Source of the DNA: Lytechinus pictus
Taxonomy: Eukaryota > Echinodermata > Echinoidea > Temnopleuroida > Toxopneustidae
Length of the DNA: 64,000 bases
Direction: 5' to 3'
Assembly (NCBI RefSeq): GCF_037042905.1
Contig: NC_087247.1
Coordinates: 42,569,920-42,633,919 of the forward strand
Positions within the stretch are counted from its first letter, which is position 1. Every line of letters begins with the position of its first letter. Positions 13,001 to 28,000 of the stretch are shown in pieces. The notes under the pieces were generated by a model. It had not been told where the DNA came from, searched no databases, and saw only the letters and a list, made by a program, of their open reading frames with translations. The position numbers and the translations under genes are program-made.

Positions 13001-16000
13001 ACTGGAATATCATTTTGATTTTGTACTGAAGATATGTTTAAGAATTACACAAAATATTACATGCAATAAATTTTACACTTCACGTAGACATTTTGAATTT
13101 CCCATCAATTGTATACAATGCAACAAAATGTGAAATCTGGTAATTGTCAGAGCCCTATTAAAGTGCTAGATGAATGTGAGGCAGCAAAAATTGCCACATA
13201 TATCTCATCTCACTTATTCAGCCGGATGAGATATAAAACAGATGAAATGACTCACCCTAATGAAAAACAGCCACTGAAAAATCCAGACACTAGACCATTG
13301 GTAGCCATATCATCTGGAAAGCCATACCATCTAAACATACAATAAAATAACAAATAATATACAGCCATACCAGCTAAACATACAATAAAATAAATTACAT
13401 CATGATAGACACCAAAATATGACAAATCTATTTCATATATTGGGAAAGGGGTGGTAGGAGACTATCTTGAAAGATAAAGAAAAGTATCAGTGGACACAAA
13501 TTTGAGCTTGTATTTATTTCTTTTCAGCAAAATATACAAACATAATTACAGAAGATATGAAAGTAATATATGCAGAAATGTCAATACACATAAATTGATT
13601 TAAAAATAATTGAGATGTTAGAGTATTTGCACAAATGGAATGACCCGTTAAAAATAGTTCTTTTACCAATATCAATCACTAATTTTCATAAATGCAACAC
13701 CCCAACAGGATTTCATTCAATCAAACTAACATAGTATCTCATCAGGACTTATAAAAAGAATAATCTCCGAATGCAATTGTTACATTACAGATCTGGAAAA
13801 CAAGATGTATTGATGGATGGAATGACAGGAAATGTTTACCTTGCAGATACCATCATATCAAGGAAGATTGGCATACAGGCACAGCCTATGGAGATACCAC
13901 ATATACTCAGGGATACTATTACAATCCATAGATAGCTGAAAATAAACACAAACAAAATGACAAAATAGATTACTACACAACATTTTACATCTGCTGTGGT
14001 GGAATACACATCTCTGAATAGTTTTAAAACTAACTTGTTAAATTCTTTGTAAGAGAAAACCAGTTTGTCCTAGAAGATATTTTTGTCAAATACTGACTTC
14101 CAGCATAATATGGTTTCTTTGTCTGGTAGTGGGAAGCAAAGTAAGTTAACTTAAAATGTCTACTACCAAGATATGCTTAAGAGGTATAAAAATACTGAGC
14201 ATGTCTGTCTAGGTCATATAGACCAAGCATTATAAAATCACTCTGTAATACACATATTTATATCAGTTTTTTTTTTTGGGGGGGAAGGGGGTGCACATTA
14301 CATGTATGATGAGCAACTGATCAAGTTTAAAACTTGATGTAGGATTGGAGGTCTGGTGTCCAAACACTTTATAATTTTGAAGCCTTCTTTTTTGTCTTTG
14401 GATTACACTAAAAATATGAATTCAATAGTTGTAATCATCTTCTATTTTGTTCTCTATAATATTTCCTAACAGTTTGTACTAAAAATTGATGAAACTTTGC
14501 TTTTTTCCAAATGACTTTCTAAAATTTATCGTCCGGACACACAACAACTGGGTATACATATGTGATAAGATTTGCAAATTAAAAACTATTTAAGTTGAAA
14601 ATGGAATATGAAGTTCTCACAACATTCTTTGCTTGTCAATCATTTTTTTTTTTTTTTGCAAATGACCTGTAAATGTGTTTCCTTCAATGAGACTGAAGTT
14701 TTTTCAAGAATTCATTCAAGAACTTTCAAAAGCTCAAATTCTGAAGAATCATAACAAAGTGAGCTTAAATCTATATTATCCTTATTAGTTCCGTATATCT
14801 CTATGAAGGAAGCAAGAGGAGAGGGAGAATAAGAGAGGGGGAGAGGAACAACTGAGGGGGGTGGAAATTTTCCAAGTGTCGCTTGGCAATTTCCTCCACA
14901 TCTTCTAAAGACTGCTACACAGACATTTTTCTGTGTAGCAGATTTTTATATATGACTGTACAGAACTTAGTTGAAAGCTTTTCTCTTATGACCAAATAAG
15001 CTAATTAAATTTATTAAGCAAACTTATTCCCTGATGGAGTTTTGATTTCCTACAAACAAATTTTATACAACGCAGCATCTTGCAAACCAATGGTTTGAAA
15101 ATAATGTAAACAATAATCCTCCCAAAATAATAAAATCAGACCATAGTACAATTTGCTTTTCAATTTCTGTTTGCTACCTGTCTATTTGCTCAAGCAAGGG
15201 ATTGTTGCATCACAATATCTATGCTGTAGAATCTAATATATGCTGCATTGTTCGTGTCAGTTATCATTATTATTTTTGCATTATTATATTTGTGTTTTTA
15301 ATTGTTATGATAATGTATTAATCAAGGTAGTCGGCTTCGATAGGTCAACAGCTTTTCCGACCTCCTACATCTGCTATATTTCCTTTACATTTGTACTTTT
15401 TTCTTATTGCTTATATTGTTATTTGATTCTTTTACTTTTTGTTTTTGTATTATGCTTGTGCATGTGTTTGTATACAAATAATGCATGCAGCCGAGTGCAT
15501 TAGTGGAAATGCAGAGCACGCGAGGTTTCTTTAGATAGGTGCCGCACTGTGCACGAGCCGCTGGCGGCGAGTGCCCAGTGTGCACCATCTGAAGAAACGG
15601 AGCTTTCTCTGCATTTACTTTTACGCAGGACAGAGCAAGTGCATTATTTGTTTTATAAAATAGCAACACAGAAACAAATTCTTAAAAAGTTACAGTACAG
15701 TTTTGCTGGACTTCTCCCGGGAATTCTACCGCACTGGTCTGCTTGAGCGTGCAATGTCAATTTTCGCTGCGCACCTTTTGCACTGCCGTGCAATGCACAA
15801 AAAAAGTTGGATGTCATGTGACGCGTATTGGCCAATCGCGATGCTTGAAATAATACACCTATTTTATAATATATTTTAAAAGAATGTCAGATAAATTAAT
15901 TGAATTATTTTGCTTGGCTTTTAATCATTACTATGCATATTTCTTCCCAGGTTATATCTTCAAATTCAAATTCATTTATTTCACATATCTAAGAAACAAA

Positions 16001-19000
16001 CAAGATACAGTACATCAAGATCAAATCAAATGATTCCATAATGATAGAGTAAAATAACAATGAAAATTGTAAAATTTGGACAAAATAACAAACACAACAA
16101 AAAACATAAGGTAATAAATTGGATGTGAGGGAGTAGCAAAAAGCCAACAGGCCTATCTAGGCTACTCCCAGATTAACATTCGTTACTATAAATCTTGCAA
16201 TCAAAGTTTTTAGATTGCAAGTTTTTAAGGTTCATGCAATAAAATTGCTTTGTTTATTCAATGTATGACATGTGTTTATTGTTAGCAGAACTTTTTTTTT
16301 TAAATGTTCAAGAAAGGCTAAATTTTTCAAGATACAATTTTATTTTAGCCTTCTGATATGCAATCACAGACTTTGTATGATCAGTGTCCAAAGAAAAATA
16401 ATAATAAAAAAACATTTCTAAATGGGGTAACTAAATCATGAGATGCAAAATTCAAATTTTTACCAAACTTATGCAAAAATAAATTTATAATGGTCACTAA
16501 ACAATTTTTTTTTAAGATATCATAAATAATATTATTGAGTCTTTATCAAAGCTTTAGATAGGTTTAAACATAAAGAAAGAAAGCAGACTTACTTTGGTAG
16601 TTGCAGCAATGGAGAAGGACCAACCAATAAGAAGGAAGCACCCATCATAACAAAACCAATGATTGCCATTATACGTGTTCTTCCCTATGAAATCAAGAAA
16701 TATTGAACAAAATTCTTCGATTCAATTCACATGCTCACACACCGATGTGTTTGCCAAAGTAATACACTTAAATTGAAAAGCATTCATCATCACGAAAAAA
16801 AAAAATATAAACCCTATGGTGCAAATCATAGTTAGACTAGATGACAATTTTCCCTGAACTCACAATGACGATTTGAAATAAAACTGTGTGATATTATACA
16901 AATAGCAAATAGGTATGAATGGTGCGAGATTTTGCACAAGGTGAAGAAAGATGCTCTCTATTCAACAAGGCATTAGCCGAGTTGAATAGAGTGTCTCTGT
17001 CTTACACCAAATGTGAAATGTCACATCATTGCACGAATAAGAATATTCGCTATTTGTGTTGTAAAACGCCTCAGCAGTTAGCAAAAATATGAACAATAAT
17101 CGGTTTTACCTACTTAAATCTAAGAAAAGAAAGAAAAGAAAAATCCTTTCAAATGCGCAATCTGATCTGCAGCGGCAATGCGCATTTCAGCGAATAGGCC
17201 CGGCCCTTGGTGTATTGCATCTGCATTTACTAAGCGCATGCAATGCGATGAATCATATCTTAATTGTGACGTCACCTTTTCCTGACCCGTACATATGGAC
17301 AGTGCGTTTTGGACAGTACGTGTGCAACGGTGTGAATGTTTGACATTCAGTCTCTCATTTGCTCGCGTAAAACAAGCTAAGTAGGCGTTGTACAACATAA
17401 TATGTCTAAATATAACTAGTAATATAAATTATATCATCTAAAAAGTATGATTTGGAAACTTATATGCCAAAAAAATTAAGCTAATAATTGTAAGTATAAA
17501 AAATTATGAAAGCAAAAACATGACTGAATTAACACAAGACCCCCAAAAATTGCACATTATCAAACATCCCTGAAAACAAAACAAATAAAAATACAGTAGT
17601 ACTTTATGAATTCTACATGTATAATAGAAATTACAATTGAAATTGTAATTGAATTTATAAGTACAATGAAAGGAATTATTCAAATATGACTAACCATTTC
17701 AGATACATATTCCGTTCCACTTCCCTCTTTTGTAATTAACTATTAAAGAGTTGAATCAAACAGACATTACAGTAACCTTACATATTTATCAGATAGGTAG
17801 CCCCACAGAGGCATGGTCAATGCATAGAGACCTCCGATTAGCAGGAATAATACACCAGCTACAGGTGTGCTCACACCAAACTGAAAGAGAGAAAGAGAAG
17901 GGGAAATTACAAGCACATTGAGAGTTAAATGATCAGGTATGTGGTATTATCATAGGTACTATTGTATTTCAGATATCAATCATTATGCATTTCGTCAGTT
18001 TTCCTTGACCCCTCCCATGGGTCAGGAATTTCATATAATATTTTTAGAGTAGAAATACATTTGAATGGCCTGTGCTTAATCTAGGTATTGAAGATGTCAA
18101 TGAAAATGGAATAATGATACACAAATGTGAAGTGAAAGAAGAGTAAGAAGCAAAGAAATAAGCAAATAAAAAAATGGTAGCTTCCTTATGAGGCCAAACC
18201 TAAAATTGACAAATTTTATTTGTGGTTTCTCTGTAAAATATTGAACACTTGGAGATATGTTGATTTGTCCCAGACTTGTAAAGTGATTTAATAATATAGC
18301 CTACTGAGTAACTTGCCATCCTGTAACTGTCACACTGAATTAACTTAGATTCTCAACCTCAGAGGTCACCACGGAACTATAAAGCAAATGAACTGAGTAA
18401 CCTGACAGTAATTGACACTGAACAATTCCAGACAAGATGCCTTAGGATAATCTCAACTTCCCTTTTAGACTAATTGATTGATTTGTATGCAGCAAGAATT
18501 GATGAAATTATCACTTTCCATTTGTGCTTTTGTTGGTTAAATTTCAAGGGACAAGAAACATGTACAAATATTTTTTTTCCTACTCTGGAGCAAAGAAAAA
18601 TAATTGTTTGGCCTTTAAAATAAAATATGATCTTTAAGGGTTTTCAAGGTGGCGAGAATTATGGAAGTTTGCTGTAATCACCATGTATGTAGTCTTGAAA
18701 AGGACTACCAGTCTTTGTTTATCTTTCTTGGTTGTTTCAAACAACTAAGAAAGATTTACAAAGTCCTGAAAATAAAGTTTTCATCATAAATGGTTCTACA
18801 CTATTGACATAACAGATGGACATAAATGTACATGTAATTCATTCATAATGGAAGCCATTGAAGCAATTGCATTTATCCGCAAATGCTCATCAAAGTAATG
18901 AAGTCCTGAAAATGGGCCTTGTTTTTCTTTTTTTTTCTATTTGTTACAAGCTTTGATAATGGAAAGTGAATAATTCTTTATCAATGGCACCTTGAAGCAC

Positions 19001-22000
19001 ATTCATTTTCAAACTATTCCTTATCATTACAACAGGAATATTCTACCTGTCACATACCATCGCAGTGAAAATAACTTATAGTGACTGGTAATAGTGGTAT
19101 TTACATGAGAAAACAACCATGGAACATAGCATGTAAATCATTTTAATGATAAGATTTTGAAATACTCAAACAACAAACTAGTAAATCTATTATGACTAGA
19201 TTACAACTAGAAGTTAGATAGCAGCAACTAAACTGGTTATTTTTATTTGATCAGGACTATAAAGTCAATGTGACCAACCATACACAATGTTATTTTGCTC
19301 AGCATCTAGCTACTGCTAGCCAGGCTACATTAAGAAAAAGTATGACAATTCAAACTAGGGGTAGCTAGCTATCGATGATGGGCATTTATCCATGTACTTG
19401 ATCTAGATAATAGATCTTTCAAACTCAAGGTCACTATGATCTAGTTACAATATAAAAGACTCAAAACCGGATCCATTTCCAATATTTTCAACAACATCCT
19501 TTGTCATATTCGATGGTCAAGGATCAATAATAAAATGCACTAAAATAAATGTCAAAGTACAAGTACAATTCAAACAATTCTGGAAACCTAATTTAATTGT
19601 AAAAATAAACAAGTTCTAAAATCACATGTATGCATTATCCATTGAGAGTTCAATAAGAAAAATACAGGAATGCAGAATTTCATGCTGTAGTATCCACACA
19701 ATTTTGTTTAGTCCATGACAAATCTAATACTCCTACAATGCAGAAAGGGGGGGGGGGGATCAGAACAAACAAGGGATATTTGGACAATTTTAGGACAAAA
19801 TACCTTTTGCTCCACAATTCATTTATTTGTTATTGCCTGCTGCAATAACCATCATCTACCACTCATTTTTCTCTTTTGTGCCTAACCATGGGTAACAGGT
19901 AAAAATTTACAATAAAAAACTTTGGAAGTTTGCCAATAAACCTGTACCATGGTATGCTCTAAAATAGTCAACCCCCCCCCCCCCCTCCAACACGGAGACA
20001 GACAGAGACAAATACCCCCCCCCCAAAACAAAAAATAATAATAATAATAATAAAATAAATAAATAAAAATAACAACAACAACAAATAAACTAACATAAAT
20101 CCAGAAGAAAAAAAGTCCAGCAGACTGGTAAAAACAGTCTATACAGTTTGAACATATCAGTTCCAAGAAGAGCATAAATGCCCCTCACCCACCCCCCTCC
20201 AAAAAAAAAAGAGAAAAAAAAACAATGATTCACACTACGGAAAGATTACTTGCGCATGTGCTCAACACATTTCTTTAATTTCCATCCAATCAAATAAGAC
20301 ATGTGCCTGTTCGTTTCAGTCATTCACTTTCTGTTGAGTTTTCTCTGAAAACAAAACACTGCCAGCCATGAGTCAGTAATAGTTACTTGTAGGCTCCTGC
20401 ATTTCAGCTCAAAGTCATAATCAGCTATATAATAAACTAAAACTGACATCAGTACATGGAAAAGAAAAGTGACCTTGTGTCTGAGGTCTGTTTTTCCTTG
20501 TAACTAAGATGAATCCAGACTTTGTTCTTATGAACATATGATATATCCCTTTAATCTAACAGCCAAACTACACCCCCAACTTTTAATATTATGCTTGCTT
20601 AATATTTACTAAACCTCAAGTTAACAATAAAATTTGCAATATAACTGTTAGGCAGAACAGAGATGAAAATCAGCATTAAAAAATACCTGGGTACCCTCTT
20701 CTTTTTCCCCACCCCTCCACTTCTTCCAGCAAGTGCTGTTTCATTGGTTCTAAAAAAATAATATATTGTGGATGTTACACACATTTATAATCCAAGACCC
20801 ATTATTCTAGGTTTTCAATTCTTTCTTTTGCACATGTAAGAAGAAAAAGAACTTGGAAACAATATTTGACTTACCGTTTCCAGATGTAAAGATAGAGTTG
20901 GATCAAGAAAGGTCATTGCACACGCGCTGATTATGAGAGCGAAAGCCATGGGCCATATAACAGGAATCATCATGAAGTTTAACAGGGATCCAGGCTTAGG
21001 TTTCACTTCACTTGGCTCTACAAGAATAAACATTAATCAAATTTTGTTAATACCCTTGCTCCTCTTCCTCATATGTACAGGTAGGACATGAAAACATAAG
21101 CAAAAACAATCATCATCAATGCCATTACCACCTCCTCCTCCTCCCCATCATCATCATCTCTATCATAATCTCTATCATCTCTATCATCTTGATTTTCGAC
21201 ATCACTGTCAACATCATCTGCATAAAACCCAAGTGATGATAAGAATAACCATGATGACAATAGCATTCCGCTTTTGAATAATACATTATACAACATGACA
21301 ATGTCTCTTTGGTCTTTACAGATATCTGGGTGGGAATTTCTAATTTAAAATGGTATAAGGGCTCAGAAAAAATCAAATCAAGGATACCAATACCATATCA
21401 AGCTAAAATTATAAATTTACTATAATCATACATGCTTTTGTCGCTGAGTTCAGGCTCGCCTGCACAGGATTTCTTTTTAATTCTTCTTTCTTTGTTGACT
21501 TAAAGTCTATGCAATTAAGATTCTTTAAATTACATTGGTTTATACCAATAAACCAATGGCTGAACAAATACTTGGGTTCCCCAAATCTGAAAACAGCATT
21601 ACAATAAATTGAAGGAAGAGAAAGCTACAATATGCCTCTAATATAATTTTTTTTACATTAATGTATGAATGGAATGGAAAAATACTGACATTCTCTCATA
21701 ACAGTAAAAATAAAAATGTCTGTCTCTTGACTCATTTTGATATATATTAATATAATAAATTCTTACTGATATCTGGAATGATAAAGACGGTCATAAAAAG
21801 TACAAGAAGATCCAAAGCACCAAGAACAAGAAATGGAAGTTTGTAACCTCCAATCTGAAATGAGAAAAGAACACAATCTTATTTTTCTAAGAATATTAAG
21901 AAAAGAGAAATATGTTACCTGTCTGGAAAAGTACACTAATTACATTTATCATTATCAAAGTCATCCCATCTTTGTTACAGAATATTTACAGTAATTATCA

Positions 22001-25000
22001 GATATAATCAAATACATACATGTACAACAAATTATTTTTACAAAATTAATATGGCAGTATTCCCAATGAACAAGCTTTGTCAAATCAACAGTGTATCTAG
22101 TCACTAAGTGAATCTAAAAGGGATATACACATATGTAAAATAACCTTTCTATATCATTCATTATGAAACTCTAAGCTTCTTGATTGTTTTCAATGATGGT
22201 GTACTAGGCTTGCAAATCAATTCTTTTAATTAAATGTCAAAACTGATTATAAGCAAGGTCAAAATCTATCTATAATTAAGTATAGCATAGGATTTGAGAG
22301 GGAGTGATATTTTGTATTGTCGGCCTAGAGTTGGTGATGGTTCATCACAGTTGATAACAGAAAAGCCTTCAATTCAACAACAAACACTGACCTACATTGG
22401 TACAGGCTTTTGAATATTGTTGAATAGATACACAACTTTTGATATTTTGCCAATAGAAACTTTTGTTCAAAGTACAAAGATCTGTCAAATAAAGGAAGAT
22501 AATTTATATAGCATGTGTTCAAAGTGATTTCCTTAAGCTGCATGTTCATACGTGCAATGTTCAAACCATTTTTCATCAATGCTGAATCTCCCTCATTCCA
22601 AGACATGTCACTCACGACCATGCTGGGCTTTGGCCAAGGAATTATAAAAGTTGTCAACTTAAAATATTGGAGTTTGCACAAAGATCACTATATTTTGGGT
22701 TCCATGTTTTACTATTTTAACATACGATGAGATGGTACCTAAACCTGAATACATCTCCACCTCTGAATAGGCTGGATGGTGCAATAAATAGATTTTTGCA
22801 AAAATAATTCAAACAAAACAATTGCATTTCCACTAAAAAATCAAAAAAAGAATCTTTAGATTTTACATTCTAATCAAGATTATTAACCAGATTAAAAATA
22901 GACATTGAAAAACTGGGCTGATGAAGATGGGGCTAATAGTTATCAATGGCAAATATAAAGGTTTTATTAAATACTAAACAGATTTTTGTATCTCTCTGTT
23001 GCATACTGCTTAAAGCAAAACAATTCATTTCAAACATTCTAATAACTGTTACATGTATATAACAAAACAAAATCAAATTCAGAACATTACCTTATAAAGA
23101 ACCCCTCCTAATGCTGGCCCAAGCATTAGGCCTAGTCCTGAAAATGTCTCCAGAAATCCCTGTAAGATACACATTAATAAAATTAGCACTGGCCCAAATG
23201 CATGCAGAATGATAGAACAGATGGTTGCCATTGTTAATAACTTTACATGTATTTTTTTTTTTTTTTTTTTTGCAGTTGATGTAAAAATTATTTGCATATC
23301 GACTAATAAATAAATTTATTACTTCACATCAACTATAATTCAAAGAAATTATATCATATTTAACAATGAAAAAATGTTCAAAGATATTTACATTGTTAGC
23401 CACATATGAAACAGATGGGATTCAGATATTACTTTCCTAACACACCAAGAAATACATTGAATATCATGATAAATTTAAGGGTTTTGGGAAAACTAAGAAC
23501 CAATGGTATGTAGAAAACAACTGGGAGCCACATTAAGGGATTTCTTGTGAATAAAGTAAGTGACTAATTAGGCAACACATTAGATAGAAGTACATGTATC
23601 TCCTCCAAATATTTTAAACCATCAACTACTTTTCAAAATATCATTTATTCAAAATTTGGCTGTCTCAAATCAAAATATTCCAATGGTTGTACTACCGTAT
23701 ATCCTAAATATAAGCCTAATCTTTTCTGCTTTGATTACAGTATCTAGGGAAATGACTCTAATTGGAAGTACATGTAATTTGCTTGTTTTCTAAATATTTA
23801 GATAGTGTAATAATAGCACAGATAGTTCCCCTAAAAAGGTTATTCAGAAACACAAACATATCTTGTCTCAGTTGAATCATTACTGACCACTGCAAAGTTC
23901 CTACTTCAGTGATTCATGACAGGGCATGAAAAAATGATCTTTTTTAAGATATGACAAAACACATACAGTACATCAGATAAATTCAGAATCTAAATTATTA
24001 TAACTTTTTATGAATATCAACAATCCTAGTAAAAGGTAAATTGTTTTGTGTTTCAGTATAGATTTACAAAATCATTGTCTAATAATATTTAGCAAAACAC
24101 ATTACAATGTGGTACATGTAGAAATAAAAATGTGTACAAAGGAAATTTAATATCAAGTTGATTGGAATGGACACACAATAATTGCCTTTTTTAAATTCAT
24201 CTATTACTTCTTCCAACATGCTTTCCTTGAAATGGTAACAAATCACATTTCTGGCATTATGATCCTTTAAAAAGGAAATGTTGCATGCTGTACAGGGTTT
24301 CTGAGAGGAAAAATGATATTTACATTATAAAGCAACATGTTTTCAGGATATAGCAATAGTGAGAGTGAGGTTTCAAGGGAAAATAATAGATCACTTACAG
24401 TCATCTGGGCAACATTGTCAGGAAACACTGTAGCTGTTATTGTCATGCCAGCAGTGACAGAAGCTGATGCTCCAAGGGATTCTACACTCCTCAGTAGAAA
24501 ACAGTACACAATGAAAGTATTGGTATCCTCTATCCCATCTAAGACTCTGGAAAATAAAGACAAGGTACAGAATTTTAAACTTTACTCATTATCAATATGA
24601 TTGACTGAATGTTACTTTTTCAAACCATGGCAAATATAAAAATCATAAAATAAGATGAAAGAGATGAGCTCGAAAAATCTAATGAAGAAGAAAAAGAATG
24701 AATGGAAGAAAAATAAACTCAAAATATAGAAGAGGAAGAAAATTAAAGAGAAGAAAGGAGGAGGGGGGTAAAAAGAAGAGCAAGAACAAAAAGAAGTAAC
24801 AGAATGGAGAAGAGGAGGAACAAGAACAAGAGGAAATAAAGAAGGTGAGGGAGACGAAACTGGAGCAAGGACAAGCAACAAGAACAGCAAAAAAGGAAAC
24901 AGAAAGAAAATGAAGAAATAATGAAAAAAGCTAGATTGTAAAAAAAAAATAATAACTTATTAACTGAAATTAATATAGAATTAAAATGATATTTACCCAA

Positions 25001-28000
25001 ATAGGAGATTGCATCCAGCTCCAAGAAAAGTTCCACTAAAAAATAAAAATCTTGGGCCTAGAACAGTAATCTACAATGAAAAAAAAAGAAAAGAAAATAG
25101 TGTAAAGTTATTGTATTTTATATTTACGAATAACACAATTAACATCACCATTTTAGTGTTAAAAAAAAATCAATTATCAACTTATAAATCAACAATTCAA
25201 GCCACTTTTGTAAGGTGACAAACGAAAAAGAGAACAAAGAACTTGCATGACATTATCCCCCCTTCCCCCCTCCAAAAAAAAAAAAATCCACTGCCCTTTC
25301 AAGGTTGGTATAATGATTACCAAATATGGACAGGCAATATAATATCATCATACAGTGCAACTGCAACAGGTTTCAAAATGGTAAAAAGATAATTGAACTT
25401 CGTTTGTAAATACTTATAAAAAATGTGGAAAATGTGATTATTAGGATCTTAGGGTGTTCTGAGATCGAAGCAATATGATTTGTTAAGGTTCAATTTCAAG
25501 AGTTCTTTTTAGAATGAAAGCCGCCCCAAAAAACACTCAAACTATTTAAACTAACAAACAAGCTAATATCTAAATAAACAAAACAAAACAGAGAAATGTA
25601 TCAATTTTTATATTTTCTCATTACAGAGAGAAAATACAAGTAAAGCAAATAAACTACATGTAACCCTATTACAGTAGGTAAAACACTTTATTGAACCTCA
25701 TGAGTTACATTTCTTATCCCAGTGAAAAGTCATCTTTAGGAATAGGATATCCTCATACCATCTGTAAACATGTGTTTAAATATTTTTTTACCCAACCCAC
25801 TGAAAATTTGTAAACTTCAATCAATCACCATATTGACTATTAATTCATGGGCATAAACATTATTTTTTCCTCACTCAATTCATATTACTCATTGGACTGA
25901 TGATGGGGGGGGGGGGATAAGATAAAGTTTGCAAGTCCACAAACTTGTAGCTCTCATTGTCTCAAACAGAGTGGTTTGAATTGCTTTTTTTTATCTTAAG
26001 CCATTGCATATAATCTGGGGAGAAAGGTTGCAAAAGTATCAAGGACAGTACAGCCTGAAGTTTATTGGCTCTACTTTAGTAAATTAACATATGTGCATAC
26101 ATAGGTACATTTACATGCTGCTATTAGGAAAAGAATTTAAAAAGATCAAAAGTTTTAGGTATAGCAATTTAGCAGATTTCAAGTATATGCTACAAACAAG
26201 ATAATCTCACTGCATAATATGTATAGGCCTAGCACTTTATGTATAGGCCTAGCACTTTCCATACCAGCAAAATTCTTTTTTGGTATTGAAACTACATGTA
26301 GATATATGTACCAATGTGCGTAAATTACCTAATTTCCCTAATGAGCTCTATAACATTCTCTAGAAACAACAAACGATTATATCATTTTGAAAAGGAATAG
26401 CAAATGTGTGACATTATGAGCTACCTAATAAGCAAATCATCAGCAAAATGTAAATGTTATTTAGGCCTATTTTTTTTTACTTATAAGGACAAAGACAATG
26501 TTCATTACATTTTATTTTGATGAAAATTTCAGTTGCACAATGCACATGCTCAATTTTTTTCTCTATTCATAAGGGGATTTGGCCAACTAGAATAAAAGCT
26601 ATGAAGCCCCCTCCCTCCACATTTCTTTACATCTGAGATTTCATTGTATTATCAAACCACAGCAGTGTATTCAGGCTGTCAAATTTCAATGGAAGTTGAC
26701 AGTCAACAAACTATCAATCAAAGTATTTCAAAATATATGTTTGACTGTCAACATCTAACGTACTCACATATTTGCCGATTATTGGTGATGCAATAAAGCT
26801 GATCAGTGCATAAACACCAAACACAAGGCCACTCACTGTAGTTGAGACTCCTTTCTTTTTTGCCTGCACAAAATCATAAATCCATAATCTTACAAGCATT
26901 GGCATGGGATCTAGGGTAACCTTGAATTCATGGTACATGTTACATCCACATTATTTCAAAAGGAAATTATGTACAGCACTTATCCTTCTTAGGTGAAGTC
27001 TGCTTCCTATTAATCCTGAAGATTTATGCAAAAATTGGTAGTGTGTGTGGACAAGGTTAAAGAGCAGGTGCCAATTATTATATTATATGGTAAGTACATG
27101 TACATGTATGTAAACACAGGTATGGATCTACATGTAACTGCTGTTGCATTTCCTCAGTAGTGACTAGTGAAGGTAAATTTGAGTACAAGTTTGCAGAACT
27201 TTGATAAAAAATATTATCAGTTTGCATATATACACAGGAAAACTTAGTATGATTATGAGGCACAACTAAAAAATCACTTTTATCTTCTGTAGGCCTACAT
27301 GTGTTGCATTAGGCTATGCTACTTGCATAATTACAAATTAAATGAAATTAATTTTTCCAAACAGAACTTTTATAAACATGGAAGACAAACAATATCTTCA
27401 ACAATCAATCATTGAACTTTTGTACACATTTACTTTCTAAAAATGACATTGAAATAATATGCCAATAACCGACTCAAACACTTATTAAGGTTAAACACTT
27501 ATTAAGGTCTGAAACACATGAGAAAGAACTGATTAAAAAATTACTAAAAGACTTAGAAGAGCTAGTTATGTTCAGCCTCATCTCTACTCAATAAATTAAG
27601 TATAATAATAAACAATGCCTACTATTTGAAATAAAATATATTGACTGTGAATATAGTAGGCCTAAAGGTAAATCTTTATTTTTTCCTTGTACCTTGTAGT
27701 CATTTTCCCCAGTAATATATATCACAAGTCCATTTTCAAATGTGTATGGTATGACATATCAAGTGCATTCATCACAAATCATCTGTATTTTGTTCTCAAT
27801 GCACATACAGTATGTTTTGGTTATTCTATGTACCGTACTTTCTTTAGAAATAAAATTTGAAATTAAATTAAATGCACATAGATCTACATGTAACAGCTAC
27901 AGGCTATTTTCATTACCTCAATTGGATAAAATGGAGCTAGTACAGAGTACAGCATCAGATCTGTTGTGAGCACAAATGCAAAGCCAGCAAACGTGAGCTT

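Larger units (their letters stand above)
21018..24396 (-). other. SLC18B1-like introns 4-6
   Basis: Apart from exons at 21767-21854 and 23091-23159, no coding signal. A TCATC/TCC-rich low-complexity tract lies at 21121-21195, and poly-T at 23252-23271. Confidence 0.65.

Noticed and set aside
24612-25036. Minus-strand frames rich in Phe, Leu and Ser near SLC18B1 exon 3
   Set aside because: They run through a GAA-rich intron tract; only 24997-25070 is coding, in a different frame for part of its length.
27078-27263. Frame with repeated Cys-Thr near tacatgta words
   Set aside because: Intron sequence; short and compositional, with no exon signals.
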